Positions 38,689 through 47,978 of a stretch of DNA of 64,000 nt are shown here, one piece after another (position 1 is the first letter of the stretch; every line of letters begins with the position of its first letter). Made by a program: the position numbers and the translations under genes. Source of the DNA: Polynucleobacter sp. 78F-HAINBA. GTDB taxonomy: Bacteria > Pseudomonadota > Gammaproteobacteria > Burkholderiales > Burkholderiaceae. The DNA is taken from contig NZ_JACVOQ010000005.1 of the NCBI RefSeq assembly GCF_018882325.1, forward strand, positions 124,001 through 188,000, written 5' to 3'. The notes under the pieces were generated by a model. That model was given only the letters and a program-made list of their open reading frames with translations, was not told the origin of the DNA and made no database searches.

Positions 38689-39846
38689 TTAGCGCCTGCC
38701 AAACATCATCTGGCGAGCTAAGGCTGTTTTAACTGATGGGAGCCATTGGAGGGCCGATAAAGCCAATCCACGACCGATCACGATGGGCAGTAGATTGGAA
38801 GTGAAGATTCTGGCCATGAAGTCGGTTAAGCCAATGGTGGCAGACCGGTCGGCCTTACGGCTTTGAGCGTAGTCCTGCAGGGTATTTTCAATGGCTAGAG
38901 GCGTTTTTTGATCTTCAGGCTTCGAGAATAAGGCACTCAGTTTTTCGGCCAAGAGATAGGCATCCCTTAATCCAAGGTTGAGGCCCTGTCCTGCAACGGG
39001 ATGCAAAGTCTGTGCAGCATTGCCGATCCAAACTTCATTTCCCTGAGTAATTTCCTTGCGGTAATTAAGCCCCAACTCATAGAGGCGGCGGTCTTGGATT
39101 TTGAGGAACTGTCCAATTCGTGAGCCGAACTCGGCTTGCAGACTTTTCAGAAATTCAGCATCACTTAAAGCGAGACGTGCTTGTGAGGAACTTGGGGTTC
39201 CACACCAAACCAGATTCAGGATGTTGGAACCATAGTGACTTGGCAAAACTGCCAAAGGTCCTTCAGAGGTAAATCGCTCCCATGCTTGATAGGGCGCAGC
39301 ATTCTCGACCTCAACTAAGCCAACCAAAGCGGATTGCTCGTAGTCTCGACCAGACTCTACCCAATCCTGAGTTTTAAATAAACCACCTTCAGCATGAACT
39401 ACACATTTGGCTTGAATGTTTGATGTGTCTGCTTGTGCATCGATATGCTGCCAAACAAAATTCGGACTTTTTTTTTGGATGGCTCTTAAAGCTTTGCGCA
39501 ATGTCAGGTGAATATCGCGATAGCGAATGATGTGACCTAAAGCATCTTGTCCAAGCTCCTCGCGAGTCATGAGGGCGCGGCCAAAGCGACCCGCTTGTGA
39601 CACATGGACTCGATGAATATCGGCACATTCGGTAGGCCATGCATTAATGGTGTCGAGCAAGAGTTTGCTACCGTGCGATAAAGCAATGCCTCTGCTGTCG
39701 GCGGCAGCTAAATCGGCATCATCAACAGGGTTGCGATCGAGTAACGCAATCTTGGCTTCTGGAAACTTTTGTAAGCACCATGCTGCGCAGGCTAAACCAA
39801 CTGGCCCGCCACCCTGAATCGCAATATCAAAAATTTTTGCTGACAT
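38689..39846 (-). CDS. UbiH/UbiI/VisC-type FAD-dependent monooxygenase
   Basis: A 385-residue flavoprotein hydroxylase of the ubiquinone-pathway family. The FAD-binding GGGPVGLACAAWCL is near residue 10, and the second FAD motif WIGNAAQTLHPVAGQGLNLGLRDA near 270 (in two parts) carries the family signature. It probably hydroxylates a ubiquinone ring position; UbiH, UbiI and UbiF cannot be told apart by eye. The ATG at 39846 is chosen over an in-frame TTG at 39855. It is downstream of pepP, as E. coli ubiH is (pepP-ubiH). Confidence 0.88.
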   Translation of the reverse strand: MSAKIFDIAIQGGGPVGLACAAWCLQKFPEAKIALLDRNPVDDADLAAADSRGIALSHGSKLLLDTINAWPTECADIHRVHVSQAGRFGRALMTREELGQDALGHIIRYRDIHLTLRKALRAIQKKSPNFVWQHIDAQADTSNIQAKCVVHAEGGLFKTQDWVESGRDYEQSALVGLVEVENAAPYQAWERFTSEGPLAVLPSHYGSNILNLVWCGTPSSSQARLALSDAEFLKSLQAEFGSRIGQFLKIQDRRLYELGLNYRKEITQGNEVWIGNAAQTLHPVAGQGLNLGLRDAYLLAEKLSALFSKPEDQKTPLAIENTLQDYAQSRKADRSATIGLTDFMARIFTSNLLPIVIGRGLALSALQWLPSVKTALARQMMFGRR

Positions 39847-39856
39847 GCTTGGCAAT

Positions 39857-41236
39857 TTAATTATTTTTCATCAGCGCTTCGATTTCATCGGCTTTGACTG
39901 GTACGCCGCGAGAAATCAATTCACATCCAGAGTCGTTGACAACGGCATCATCCTCAATGCGAATGCCGATATTCCAAAAGCGTTCATCCACATCATCTGC
40001 CGGACGGACATACAAGCCTGGCTCAATAGTGAGGACCATGCCTGGCTTGAGAAGGCGCCATGGTTTTTCTGAAGAGTCTGTTGATGTGCTTAGGGGTTCA
40101 CGATAGGAGCCAACATCATGTACATCCATACCTAACCAGTGTGAGGTACGGTGCATATAGAAACGACGGTAAGCGCCAGTCTCAATCGCATTATCTAGCG
40201 AGCCTAATTCAGATAGCTTGAGAAGCTTCTCATCAAGCAATCCTTGTGTTAGCACCTTGAGTGCAGCTTCATGTGGCTGCATAAATGTATTGCCAGGCTT
40301 AGTTGCTGCAATAGCTGCTTCTTGCGAAGCTAGCGTGATGTCGTAGAGCGCGCGTTGCGCCCCTGTGAACTTGCCATTCACTGGGAATGTACGAGTAATG
40401 TCGGAAGCATAGCCATCTAGTTCGCAGCCTGCATCTATTAAACAGAGTTCGCCGCTACGAAGTTCAGTATCACCGGCACGGTAATGCAGAATGCAGGAGT
40501 TAGCACCACCAGCAACAATGCTGTTGTATGCAACGCTTTGTGCACCGCTATAGCGGAACTCATGAAGAAGTTCGGCTTCGAGATGATATTCACGCATACC
40601 AGGTTTGCAGGCTTGCATTGCACGAATGTGGGCGCGCGCAGAAATTTGGGCAGCACGACGCATGATGTCAATTTCATGTGCATCTTTAAAGAGACGCATT
40701 TCATGAATCAAACTCTCTACATCATGAAACTCTGAAGGTGGGTTAACCCCGGCACGGGCCTGAGCTCGCACTTGCTTCATCCAATGACGTAGGCGACGAT
40801 CTGTCTCTGCACTTTCTGAGAGGCGAATATAGACAGCATCTTGATCCGCCAATAATTCACCCAGCTTCTTATCTAATTCATGATTGCTATGCGCATACTC
40901 CACACCTAAGATTGAAGGTGCTGCATCTGGCCCTAAACGAATGCCATCCCAAATTTCACGCTCCGCATCTTTGGGTCTGCAAAAAAGATGGGATTCCAGT
41001 TGAGCTTGCGATGCTGATCCAGCAATCTTGAGTACCAGTGTTGCACCCGGTTCCTCAAAGCCAGTGAGGTAGAAAAAATCACTATCGTGACGATAAGGAA
41101 ATTCACTGTCCCTATTGCGGGAAGTCTCTGGCGCCGTAGTAATGATGGCGATGCCTCCACCAGTTTTGGCGCAGATCAGTTTTGCTAATTCAATCCGACG
41201 TTGTTGGTAAATATTGGACTTATTCATGCGCTGCAT
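39857..41236 (-). CDS. pepP: Xaa-Pro aminopeptidase (aminopeptidase P)
   Basis: A 459-residue metallopeptidase that removes N-terminal residues before proline. The N-terminal AMP_N domain (about 1-150) precedes the pita-bread fold, with metal ligands in CLIDAGCELDGYASDITRTFP (two aspartates near 275), HRTSHWLGMDVHDVG near 365 and LTIEPGLYV near 410. The start is either 41236 or 41227; both overlap the murU end, and 41236 has a better-spaced aagag. It is co-transcribed with the upstream murU. Confidence 0.95.
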   Translation of the reverse strand: MQRMNKSNIYQQRRIELAKLICAKTGGGIAIITTAPETSRNRDSEFPYRHDSDFFYLTGFEEPGATLVLKIAGSASQAQLESHLFCRPKDAEREIWDGIRLGPDAAPSILGVEYAHSNHELDKKLGELLADQDAVYIRLSESAETDRRLRHWMKQVRAQARAGVNPPSEFHDVESLIHEMRLFKDAHEIDIMRRAAQISARAHIRAMQACKPGMREYHLEAELLHEFRYSGAQSVAYNSIVAGGANSCILHYRAGDTELRSGELCLIDAGCELDGYASDITRTFPVNGKFTGAQRALYDITLASQEAAIAATKPGNTFMQPHEAALKVLTQGLLDEKLLKLSELGSLDNAIETGAYRRFYMHRTSHWLGMDVHDVGSYREPLSTSTDSSEKPWRLLKPGMVLTIEPGLYVRPADDVDERFWNIGIRIEDDAVVNDSGCELISRGVPVKADEIEALMKNN

Positions 41237-41936
41237 TGAGCTCTTGTAATCGTTGGGGCGTACCTACATCGTGCCACGGACCGGTATATTTTTCACCGGA
41301 CACTCTATTGTCGGCCATCGCCCTTCTCAGGAGTGGGGCTAACTTAGTGGGTACATCCAACTCTACATCTTGGAAAAGATCTCGGTGATATAGCCCAATA
41401 CCGGAAAAAGTGAGTTTTTCAGCGCCATCCAGCGGTTCATTAGTCACTTTGGAGCCCTTCAGATAAAAGTCCCCCTCAAGGTGCTGAACCGGGTTGGGAA
41501 CCATCAAAAGATGTGCCAAAGGCTGATTTGGCATGCCTCGCAAACTGGAGATTTGCTCCAAAAGCTGCTCAATCGGTAGATTTGGGCTAAATACATCCCC
41601 GTTAATGACCAGGAAATAATCGCTCGGGTTGAGCAAAGGCAGTGCCTTACGAATCCCACCTGCCGTTTCTAGGGCGCTAGTTTCTGGGGAGTAGGTGATG
41701 TTGAGATCGAATTCGCTGCCGTTGCCCAAAGCCTTCTCAATCTTGTGGCCAAGCCAGGCATGGTTAATTACAACTTCTTTAATGCCGGCCGCACTCAAGG
41801 CTTCTAAATGCCAGGCTAATAAAGATTTATTTTTGATGGTTAGGAGCGGCTTAGGCAATTCATCCGTTAGTGGACGCATGCGCTCGCCTCGACCAGCGGC
41901 CAGTAAAAAGCATGGAATGAGATTGCGCTTATTCAT
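41220..41936 (-). CDS. murU: N-acetylmuramate-1-phosphate uridylyltransferase-like nucleotidyltransferase
   Basis: A 238-residue sugar-phosphate nucleotidyltransferase. The Rossmann signature LLAAGRGERMRPLTDELPKPLL is near residue 12 (glycine loop and lysine), and the metal aspartate is in FLVINGDVFSP near 110. MurU makes UDP-MurNAc from MurNAc-1-phosphate in cell-wall recycling. Assignment to MurU over other nucleotidyltransferases rests on adjacency to amgK and lptD, the same order as in Pseudomonas putida. Confidence 0.85.
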   Translation of the reverse strand: MNKRNLIPCFLLAAGRGERMRPLTDELPKPLLTIKNKSLLAWHLEALSAAGIKEVVINHAWLGHKIEKALGNGSEFDLNITYSPETSALETAGGIRKALPLLNPSDYFLVINGDVFSPNLPIEQLLEQISSLRGMPNQPLAHLLMVPNPVQHLEGDFYLKGSKVTNEPLDGAEKLTFSGIGLYHRDLFQDVELDVPTKLAPLLRRAMADNRVSGEKYTGPWHDVGTPQRLQELNAAHE

Positions 41937-41948
41937 GACAGTTTGCCG

Positions 41949-42950
41949 TTATTCCTGAGTGGGGCGCGTCGACTCTAATATGCGTGCCAAGGGTTTTAAT
42001 TCGATATAGCGATTTGCAGTGGCAATCGCATACTCAAGTACCAATGGGATATCTTTGAGGTAGCCATCTTTGCCATCGCGATGAAACAGTCTTGCAAAAA
42101 TACCTAAGACTTTCAGATGGCGTTGTAAACCCATCCACTCAAAGTCACGATAGAACTGACCAAAATCAGTTGGCATAGGTAAACCAGCTTGACGACCTTC
42201 TTCCCAAAATTTAATCACCCAATCAATTACGCGCTCTTCCGGCCATGCAATATAGGCATCACGCCAGAGTGAAGCTGCGTCGTAAGTGATGGGGCCATAA
42301 ACCGCATCTTGAAAATCGATCACCCCAGGATTATTGTTTTCAGTCACCATCAAGTTGCGTGAGTGGTAGTCACGATGAACATAGACTTTTGCTTGTGCAA
42401 GATTGTTTTGAATAATGAGTTCAAATGCTTGCTTGATTTGAGTATGTTGAAGCTCGGATAACTCGATATGCAAATGCTTCTTTAAATACCACTCAGGAAA
42501 TAAATCTAACTCGCGTTGTAAGAGTGCTTCATCATAGTTTGGCAGCACTTCCGGTTTGCTTGCTAATTGCATTTGAACTAAGGCATGAGTTGCATCTTTG
42601 TATAGATGATCAGCGTTCTCATTATTGAGTTCAGCCAGGTAGGTTTTATTGCCTAAATCATTGAGTAAAAGAAAGCCTTCGGCCACATTTTTTTCTAAAA
42701 TTTTCGGAACGTTTAGGCCGGCATTTTCGAGCAATAAATCGACCTGAATGAAGGCATCCAAGGGTTCATGTTGGGGCGGGGCATCCATCACGATCAAAGT
42801 TGGAAAATCCGGGTTTTTGGACTCAATCCGGAAATACCGTCGAAAGCTGGCGTCTGCCGAGGCGGGGGCCAAAGTGGGGAGATCTAATTGCCAACTAGGT
42901 TCAAGGCCTTTTAGCCAGTTACGGAGGGTATTTAAGCGAGAGTCAGTCAT
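41949..42950 (-). CDS. amgK: N-acetylmuramate/N-acetylglucosamine kinase, AmgK-like
   Basis: A 333-residue aminoglycoside-phosphotransferase-fold kinase. The catalytic loop is VYVHRDYHSRNLM near 210 and the metal aspartate is in PGVIDFQDAVYGP near 228. AmgK phosphorylates MurNAc at C1 for MurU. The ATG at 42950 is chosen; an in-frame ATG at 42992 would put 14 extra residues over the lptD start and promoter. It is divergent from lptD and 12 bp upstream of murU. Confidence 0.87.
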   Translation of the reverse strand: MTDSRLNTLRNWLKGLEPSWQLDLPTLAPASADASFRRYFRIESKNPDFPTLIVMDAPPQHEPLDAFIQVDLLLENAGLNVPKILEKNVAEGFLLLNDLGNKTYLAELNNENADHLYKDATHALVQMQLASKPEVLPNYDEALLQRELDLFPEWYLKKHLHIELSELQHTQIKQAFELIIQNNLAQAKVYVHRDYHSRNLMVTENNNPGVIDFQDAVYGPITYDAASLWRDAYIAWPEERVIDWVIKFWEEGRQAGLPMPTDFGQFYRDFEWMGLQRHLKVLGIFARLFHRDGKDGYLKDIPLVLEYAIATANRYIELKPLARILESTRPTQE

Positions 42951-42960
42951 GGTCGATTCG

Positions 42961-42966
42961 TATAAT
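42961..42966 (+). promoter_or_regulatory. Candidate -10 of lptD
   Basis: A perfect TATAAT lies 17 bases before the lptD ATG. No good -35 is seen. The reverse strand also gives a TATTAT-like hexamer, so it may serve divergent amgK as well. Confidence 0.5.
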
Positions 42967-42983
42967 AAGGCGGGTCTGGATCT

Positions 42984-45530
42984 ATGAGTCATTATCGCCG
43001 TCGCGCCGGCCTTTGCGCCCCTCTTTTTTTAACTGTCACCCTGCGCGTAATGATGGGGGTTGGATTGTCGCAATTTCCGCTTCCAAGTGTTGCCCAAGCG
43101 CCCGCACCTTTACCCCCTACTGCGCAGTCCTTAGGTAGCTCCGCCAACTCCGTTTTAATTCCTGATCGTGGCGATGTCACCGTCTTAAAGTTGGATGATC
43201 AATTGCGGGTTGGTAAACCTATCGCTGACGGCAATGCTTTGACGTTTACCTCTAGTGATTCGATTGATGGAATCGTCGATCGTGAAATGCGCTTAAAAGG
43301 ACGTGCACAAATTCGTCGCAATGGCGCCGTGATTAAAGCGGATGAAATTAAATACGACCCTGATTCTGATGTGGCGAATTTATCAGGCAATACTGAGTTT
43401 TCAAAAGGCAACGCATCCTTTAAGGGGCCGAAGGCGCGCTTCAGGGTCGATGCCCGTGAAGGCGAAATGGAAGCTCCGAATTACGAACTGCGCGATAACC
43501 GAGCTAGTGGTAATGCAAAAAAATTAACAATCGAAACTTCAGATGTATTTGTATTTGATACCGCAACCTACACAACCTGTACTCCTGAAAATTTAGATTG
43601 GTATTTCACGGCAAGCACACTCGAGATTGATAACGAGCAAAAAGAGATGGTGGGTACGCATGGTGTCATGCGATTCTTTGATGTGCCCATTGCTTACGTC
43701 CCTTACTTTACTGCGCCAACATCAAATCAACGCCGCTCTGGAATATTAGCCCCTGTAGCAGGTTACAACTCCAACAATGGTATTGATGTAACACAGCCTT
43801 ACTACGTCAATATCGCTCCGAATCGCGATTTATTGTTGATACCGCGAGTGATGGGCCAGCGGGGTGTTCAGCTGGGCGCTAAATATCAATTTTTGGATCA
43901 GCAATACGCTGGTAGTTTGGGTGGAGATTATCTTCCTTATGACCGTAAAACTGGAACTGATCGCTGGCGCTACGACTGGCAGCAGAGGCAGAACTTTAGT
44001 GGCGCTTTGCTGGGAATGGGTGGGATTCCAATTGCGGGCGCTTGGACAGGCTATGCCAATATGTCACGGGTTTCAGACAGCTTGTACCCCACAGACTTTT
44101 CTCAGAGTATTGCGGGGGCTGTAACTAATCAGTTTCGTCAGGAAGTTGGAACAACCAAGAATTTAACTGGAAGTTTGAGTAACTGGATTGTTTCCGCAAA
44201 GGCGGTGACTTTTCAAACCTTGCAGCCAGACCTGACTGCACCGGTTCAGTCGCCGTACAACGTATTGCCAAATATCAATGCGTCGTATACCAATCGATTA
44301 ACCCCAACGGTTTCAGACGCTAGTGGTAGGTACTTGGCATTACCCTCAGGGCCAGTCACGACCTTCTCGACGGATTACACCCGCTTTGCTTACAACGTAA
44401 ATAGCAACCTTGCTTATGCTCCAGCAGGCTATCTCTATAGCCAGGCGGATCGTACTGTAATTAAAGGCGCGATGTCTTTGCCACAGGTTACTCCTGGCTA
44501 TTACATCACCCCTAAGGTGAGCTTCCAGTCCAATACCTACGCCGCCACTGCGGCAGTGACCAGCAGTAATCCCTTGGGTGCCGCCCCTCCAGTACAGGGG
44601 TTCACTATCCCCACTTTTAGCCTTGATTCAGGCCTTGCCTTTGAAAGAGACGCAGCAGAATTAAAAGGTTTCTTTGGGCGCGACATGCTCCTCACCATGG
44701 AGCCAAGAGCCTACTATGTCTACACCCCGTATCAAAACCAATCATTGACACCCCTCTTTGATACGGCTGATGCAGGCTTTGGTGTAACTCAAATCTTTAG
44801 TGAAAATACGTTTATTGGTAATGACCGCATTGCCGATAACAATAAATTAACTGGGGGTCTGACTAGCCGCATGATTGAGGCGGGTACTGGTGCTGAGCGT
44901 GCAAATGTAACGCTTGCCCAGCGCCAATCTTTTACAGGGCAAAAAGTAGGCCTTAATGGCAATATTGCTAACCCCACAACCTACTCAGATACTTTGGGAT
45001 CAGCCTCGGTCCGTCTGCTTGGCAACTTTAGTGCAGATATGTTTGGCCAGTACAACACGCAGTTAAATAAATTTGTTCAGACAACAGTTGGCGGCAGTTG
45101 GCGCCCTACACCAGGTAGAAGCCTGAATTTTGGATATCGAAACGTTTGGTCTCCGCCAACACAAGCTTTTGGTCCTACTCCAGCAACCTTGGCGCAGACG
45201 ACAACTGACCAATACAACGTCTCAGGCCAGTGGCCACTTACGCGTGAGGTTTCAGTCTTGGGTCGTTGGGGTTATGACGCATTAACCACTAAAACACTCA
45301 ATACTCTGGTGGCCTTGGAGTGGATGCGGGATTGCTGGACTTTTAGAGGGGCCTACACACAAATGCTCAATACCTCACAAATAACCACCACCCAGGTTTT
45401 ATTCCAAATAGAATTTAGGGGCTTTGGTAGTGCTGGTAGTAATCCAGTTGATATCATGAAGCTTAATGTTCCCGGATATATGCCTACTTCCAAGCCTATA
45501 CCACCTTCAATATATGAGAACTATCAATGA
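42984..45530 (+). CDS. lptD: LPS-assembly outer membrane protein LptD
   Basis: An 848-residue outer-membrane protein that inserts LPS into the outer leaflet with LptE. A long signal peptide ends near residue 38 (SVAQA). The periplasmic OstA/beta-jellyroll domain covers about 70-210 (MRLKGRAQIRRNGAVIKADEI across two strands). A beta-barrel of alternating strands fills about 250-848. Cysteines appear in YTTCTPENLDWY and MRDCWTF, fitting the long-range disulfide pair. It heads lptD-surA-pdxA-rsmA. Confidence 0.96.
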   Translation: MSHYRRRAGLCAPLFLTVTLRVMMGVGLSQFPLPSVAQAPAPLPPTAQSLGSSANSVLIPDRGDVTVLKLDDQLRVGKPIADGNALTFTSSDSIDGIVDREMRLKGRAQIRRNGAVIKADEIKYDPDSDVANLSGNTEFSKGNASFKGPKARFRVDAREGEMEAPNYELRDNRASGNAKKLTIETSDVFVFDTATYTTCTPENLDWYFTASTLEIDNEQKEMVGTHGVMRFFDVPIAYVPYFTAPTSNQRRSGILAPVAGYNSNNGIDVTQPYYVNIAPNRDLLLIPRVMGQRGVQLGAKYQFLDQQYAGSLGGDYLPYDRKTGTDRWRYDWQQRQNFSGALLGMGGIPIAGAWTGYANMSRVSDSLYPTDFSQSIAGAVTNQFRQEVGTTKNLTGSLSNWIVSAKAVTFQTLQPDLTAPVQSPYNVLPNINASYTNRLTPTVSDASGRYLALPSGPVTTFSTDYTRFAYNVNSNLAYAPAGYLYSQADRTVIKGAMSLPQVTPGYYITPKVSFQSNTYAATAAVTSSNPLGAAPPVQGFTIPTFSLDSGLAFERDAAELKGFFGRDMLLTMEPRAYYVYTPYQNQSLTPLFDTADAGFGVTQIFSENTFIGNDRIADNNKLTGGLTSRMIEAGTGAERANVTLAQRQSFTGQKVGLNGNIANPTTYSDTLGSASVRLLGNFSADMFGQYNTQLNKFVQTTVGGSWRPTPGRSLNFGYRNVWSPPTQAFGPTPATLAQTTTDQYNVSGQWPLTREVSVLGRWGYDALTTKTLNTLVALEWMRDCWTFRGAYTQMLNTSQITTTQVLFQIEFRGFGSAGSNPVDIMKLNVPGYMPTSKPIPPSIYENYQ

Positions 45531-46975
45531 TGCGTAGGAATCGATTTAACCAAGCCCTTGCAGCCATGATTTTGGCTGGCGCTGCTTTTATGTCTCCATC
45601 TGCATTTGCGCAAGATAGTTCAAAGACTGCGGGTGATAGCAAAATTCGCAATATTGATGGTGTTGCTGCAGTTGTAAATACCGGATATGTGACACGTAAA
45701 GAAATTGATGATCGTATCGCTGCCTTACAGAAGCAGGGGACGAAACTCCCTGATGCGGCGACCCTACGCAAGACGGTGCTTGAACGTCTCATTGTCGAAA
45801 AGATCCAGCTGCAAAATGCTGAGCAAGAAGGCGTTACGGTTAGCAATAAAGAGCTCGACAAGATTATTGGCGATATTGCGGCCAAAAATAAATTAACAGT
45901 TGCTGAGTTGAAGGTAAAAATTTCCGCTACAGGCAGTACTTATGAGCGCTATCGCCAAATGTTGCGAGATGATGTGATTATTAGCCGCTATCGTGAGCGC
46001 GAAGTAGAGGGTAAGTTAAAAATTTCTGATGCAGAAATTGATAACTTCATCGCGGATCGGAATCGTGCGGTAGCTGGTGGAGGAAAACCAGTGCGCTCAA
46101 CTCCAGCTGCAAAAGGTGAACCAGAAGAAATCGATGTTGCACAGATTTTTATTCCTGCCGATGCGGGTGCAGGTGCGGGAGCCCAAGCTGACGCAAAGAA
46201 AAAAGCAGAATCCTTGTTACGTGAAGCTCGCGGCGATGTTGATTTCTTGCAATTGGGTGCAATGGCTGCAAAAGACAATCCAAAAATTAAGTTCCAAGAG
46301 TTGGGTTACCGCACTCCCGATCGTTTGCCGCAATTATTTTACGAGGCCGTTAGAAATACTGGTAGCGGACAGCTCGCTGGCGCAGTTGTTAAAAGTCCTG
46401 CTGGTTACCACGTACTGAAGGTGCTCGACAGGCGTGCGCTAGTGGCTGGAGCACCTGAGCCACAGCAAGCTGTAGCTCAAGAGTCTGCCTCTACCCCACA
46501 AAATATTATGGTGACGCAAACTTTGTCACGCCACATTTTGTTACGTAGCCGTGCAGGTTTAACGGACCAGGATGCCGAGAGACGCCTCGCGGGTTACCGT
46601 GATCAGGTTCGCGCCAAGACAGCTGATTTCGGTGAGTTGGCTAAAAAATATTCTGAGGATGGGTCAGCTGCGAACGGTGGCAACCTAGGTTGGATGGGTC
46701 CTGGTGACCTGGTTCCTGAATTTGATCAAGCCATGAACCGCTTACAAATTGGCGAGGTCAGCAATCCAGTCAAGACTGAATTTGGTTGGCATTTAATTCA
46801 GGTGCTTGAGCGTCGTGAGGCTCAGTTAACTCTAGAGAAGCAACGTCAATTTGCTCGCGCAGCAATTCGTGAGCGCAAGTTTGAGCAGGCTTATCAAGAT
46901 TGGTTACGTGAGCTACGCGACACTGCTACGGTGAAGATCATTAACGCAGATGATCCAGCAGCCAGCCCCCGTTAA
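45527..46975 (+). CDS. surA: Periplasmic chaperone and peptidyl-prolyl isomerase SurA
   Basis: A 482-residue outer-membrane protein chaperone. The signal peptide ends near residue 28 (SAFAQ). A SurA_N helical domain follows (about 40-170), then two parvulin domains: a first near 200-300 that is degenerate-looking (IDVAQIFIPAD) with an alanine/glycine-rich stretch, and a second at about 335-440 with LSRHILLRS and GGNLGWMGPGDLVPEF. It overlaps lptD by 4 bases (ATGA), so the chaperone and its main client are translationally coupled. Confidence 0.96.
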   Translation: MMRRNRFNQALAAMILAGAAFMSPSAFAQDSSKTAGDSKIRNIDGVAAVVNTGYVTRKEIDDRIAALQKQGTKLPDAATLRKTVLERLIVEKIQLQNAEQEGVTVSNKELDKIIGDIAAKNKLTVAELKVKISATGSTYERYRQMLRDDVIISRYREREVEGKLKISDAEIDNFIADRNRAVAGGGKPVRSTPAAKGEPEEIDVAQIFIPADAGAGAGAQADAKKKAESLLREARGDVDFLQLGAMAAKDNPKIKFQELGYRTPDRLPQLFYEAVRNTGSGQLAGAVVKSPAGYHVLKVLDRRALVAGAPEPQQAVAQESASTPQNIMVTQTLSRHILLRSRAGLTDQDAERRLAGYRDQVRAKTADFGELAKKYSEDGSAANGGNLGWMGPGDLVPEFDQAMNRLQIGEVSNPVKTEFGWHLIQVLERREAQLTLEKQRQFARAAIRERKFEQAYQDWLRELRDTATVKIINADDPAASPR

Positions 46976-47978
46976 CTTAGTCATTAGCTCTGGAGAGCCT
47001 GCAGGGGTCGGTCCAGAGGTCTCTACTGCAGCTGCACTCGCTTTTTTGCAGGAGCAGCCTGCAAGTACGATTACCTTGCTTGGTGATCCCAGTGTATTTC
47101 CAGCGCTTGATATTCCCAAAGAATTATCAGCTCGATTGAAAGTGGAATCGATACCACTTTCTTCCCCAGCTGTTGCTGGTCAGCTCAATCCCGCTAATGC
47201 GCAGTATGTTCTCAATATTTTGGGTAACGCTGTTCAGGGATGTCTAGATGGTCGTTTTGACGCGATGGTAACTGCACCAATACAAAAGAGTGTTATCAAC
47301 GAGGGATCTGCCTCAAGCGATAGCGTGTTTACTGGCCATACTGAATACCTAGCGAAGCTTTGCCATCAAGAGCATGTTGTCATGATGTTGTGCGCAGCAT
47401 TACCAGCAGGCTTTTTAGGTCTACAGAAAGGTCGTGATCTTCGGGTGGCATTGGTAACAACACATCTGCCTTTAAGTGCAGTTCCAGGGGCGCTCAATTA
47501 TCAGCATATTCTGGAAACCATTCAGATTGTCGATCAGGACTTACAGGCAAAATTTGGTATTGCTAAGCCAGTAATTCGGGTGGCAGGCCTCAATCCTCAT
47601 GCGGGTGAATCGGGTTATCTTGGGCGCGAAGAAATCGAGGTGATTGCGCCAGCTATCAAAGCAGCAAAAAATTTAGGTGTTCAGGTAAGTGGACCCTATC
47701 CAGGTGACACAATGTTTGATGCCAAGGCTTTGGGTAGTGTAGATGCGTTCATTGCGATGTATCACGATCAAGGTCTGGCGCCATTCAAGTTTGTGAGCTT
47801 TGGTGGGGGCGTCAATGTCACCTTAGGGTTGCCGATTATTCGTACCTCGGTAGATCATGGCACTGCGCTAGATATTGCAGGTAAAGGCCTTGCTGATCCA
47901 GGCAGCATGTTAGAGGCTTTGCGACTGGCTTATCAATTAGCAGTAAATATCAAGAACGTAAAGAGCCTCAAGACATGA
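46950..47978 (+). CDS. pdxA: 4-hydroxythreonine-4-phosphate dehydrogenase
   Basis: A 342-residue NAD-dependent enzyme of vitamin B6 (PLP) synthesis. SSGEPAGVGPEV opens the fold, TAPIQKSVINEG near 110 and FTGHTEYLA near 130 are family motifs, and the metal ligands are in GLNPHAGESGYLG near 213 and AMYHDQGLAPFK near 270. It overlaps surA by 26 bases, which keeps the E. coli surA-pdxA-rsmA order. Confidence 0.97.
   Translation: MIQQPAPVNLVISSGEPAGVGPEVSTAAALAFLQEQPASTITLLGDPSVFPALDIPKELSARLKVESIPLSSPAVAGQLNPANAQYVLNILGNAVQGCLDGRFDAMVTAPIQKSVINEGSASSDSVFTGHTEYLAKLCHQEHVVMMLCAALPAGFLGLQKGRDLRVALVTTHLPLSAVPGALNYQHILETIQIVDQDLQAKFGIAKPVIRVAGLNPHAGESGYLGREEIEVIAPAIKAAKNLGVQVSGPYPGDTMFDAKALGSVDAFIAMYHDQGLAPFKFVSFGGGVNVTLGLPIIRTSVDHGTALDIAGKGLADPGSMLEALRLAYQLAVNIKNVKSLKT

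Noticed and set aside
42951-42992. Longer amgK start at 42992
   Set aside because: It would overlap the lptD start codon and the TATAAT element; the ATG at 42950 gives a normal N-terminus.
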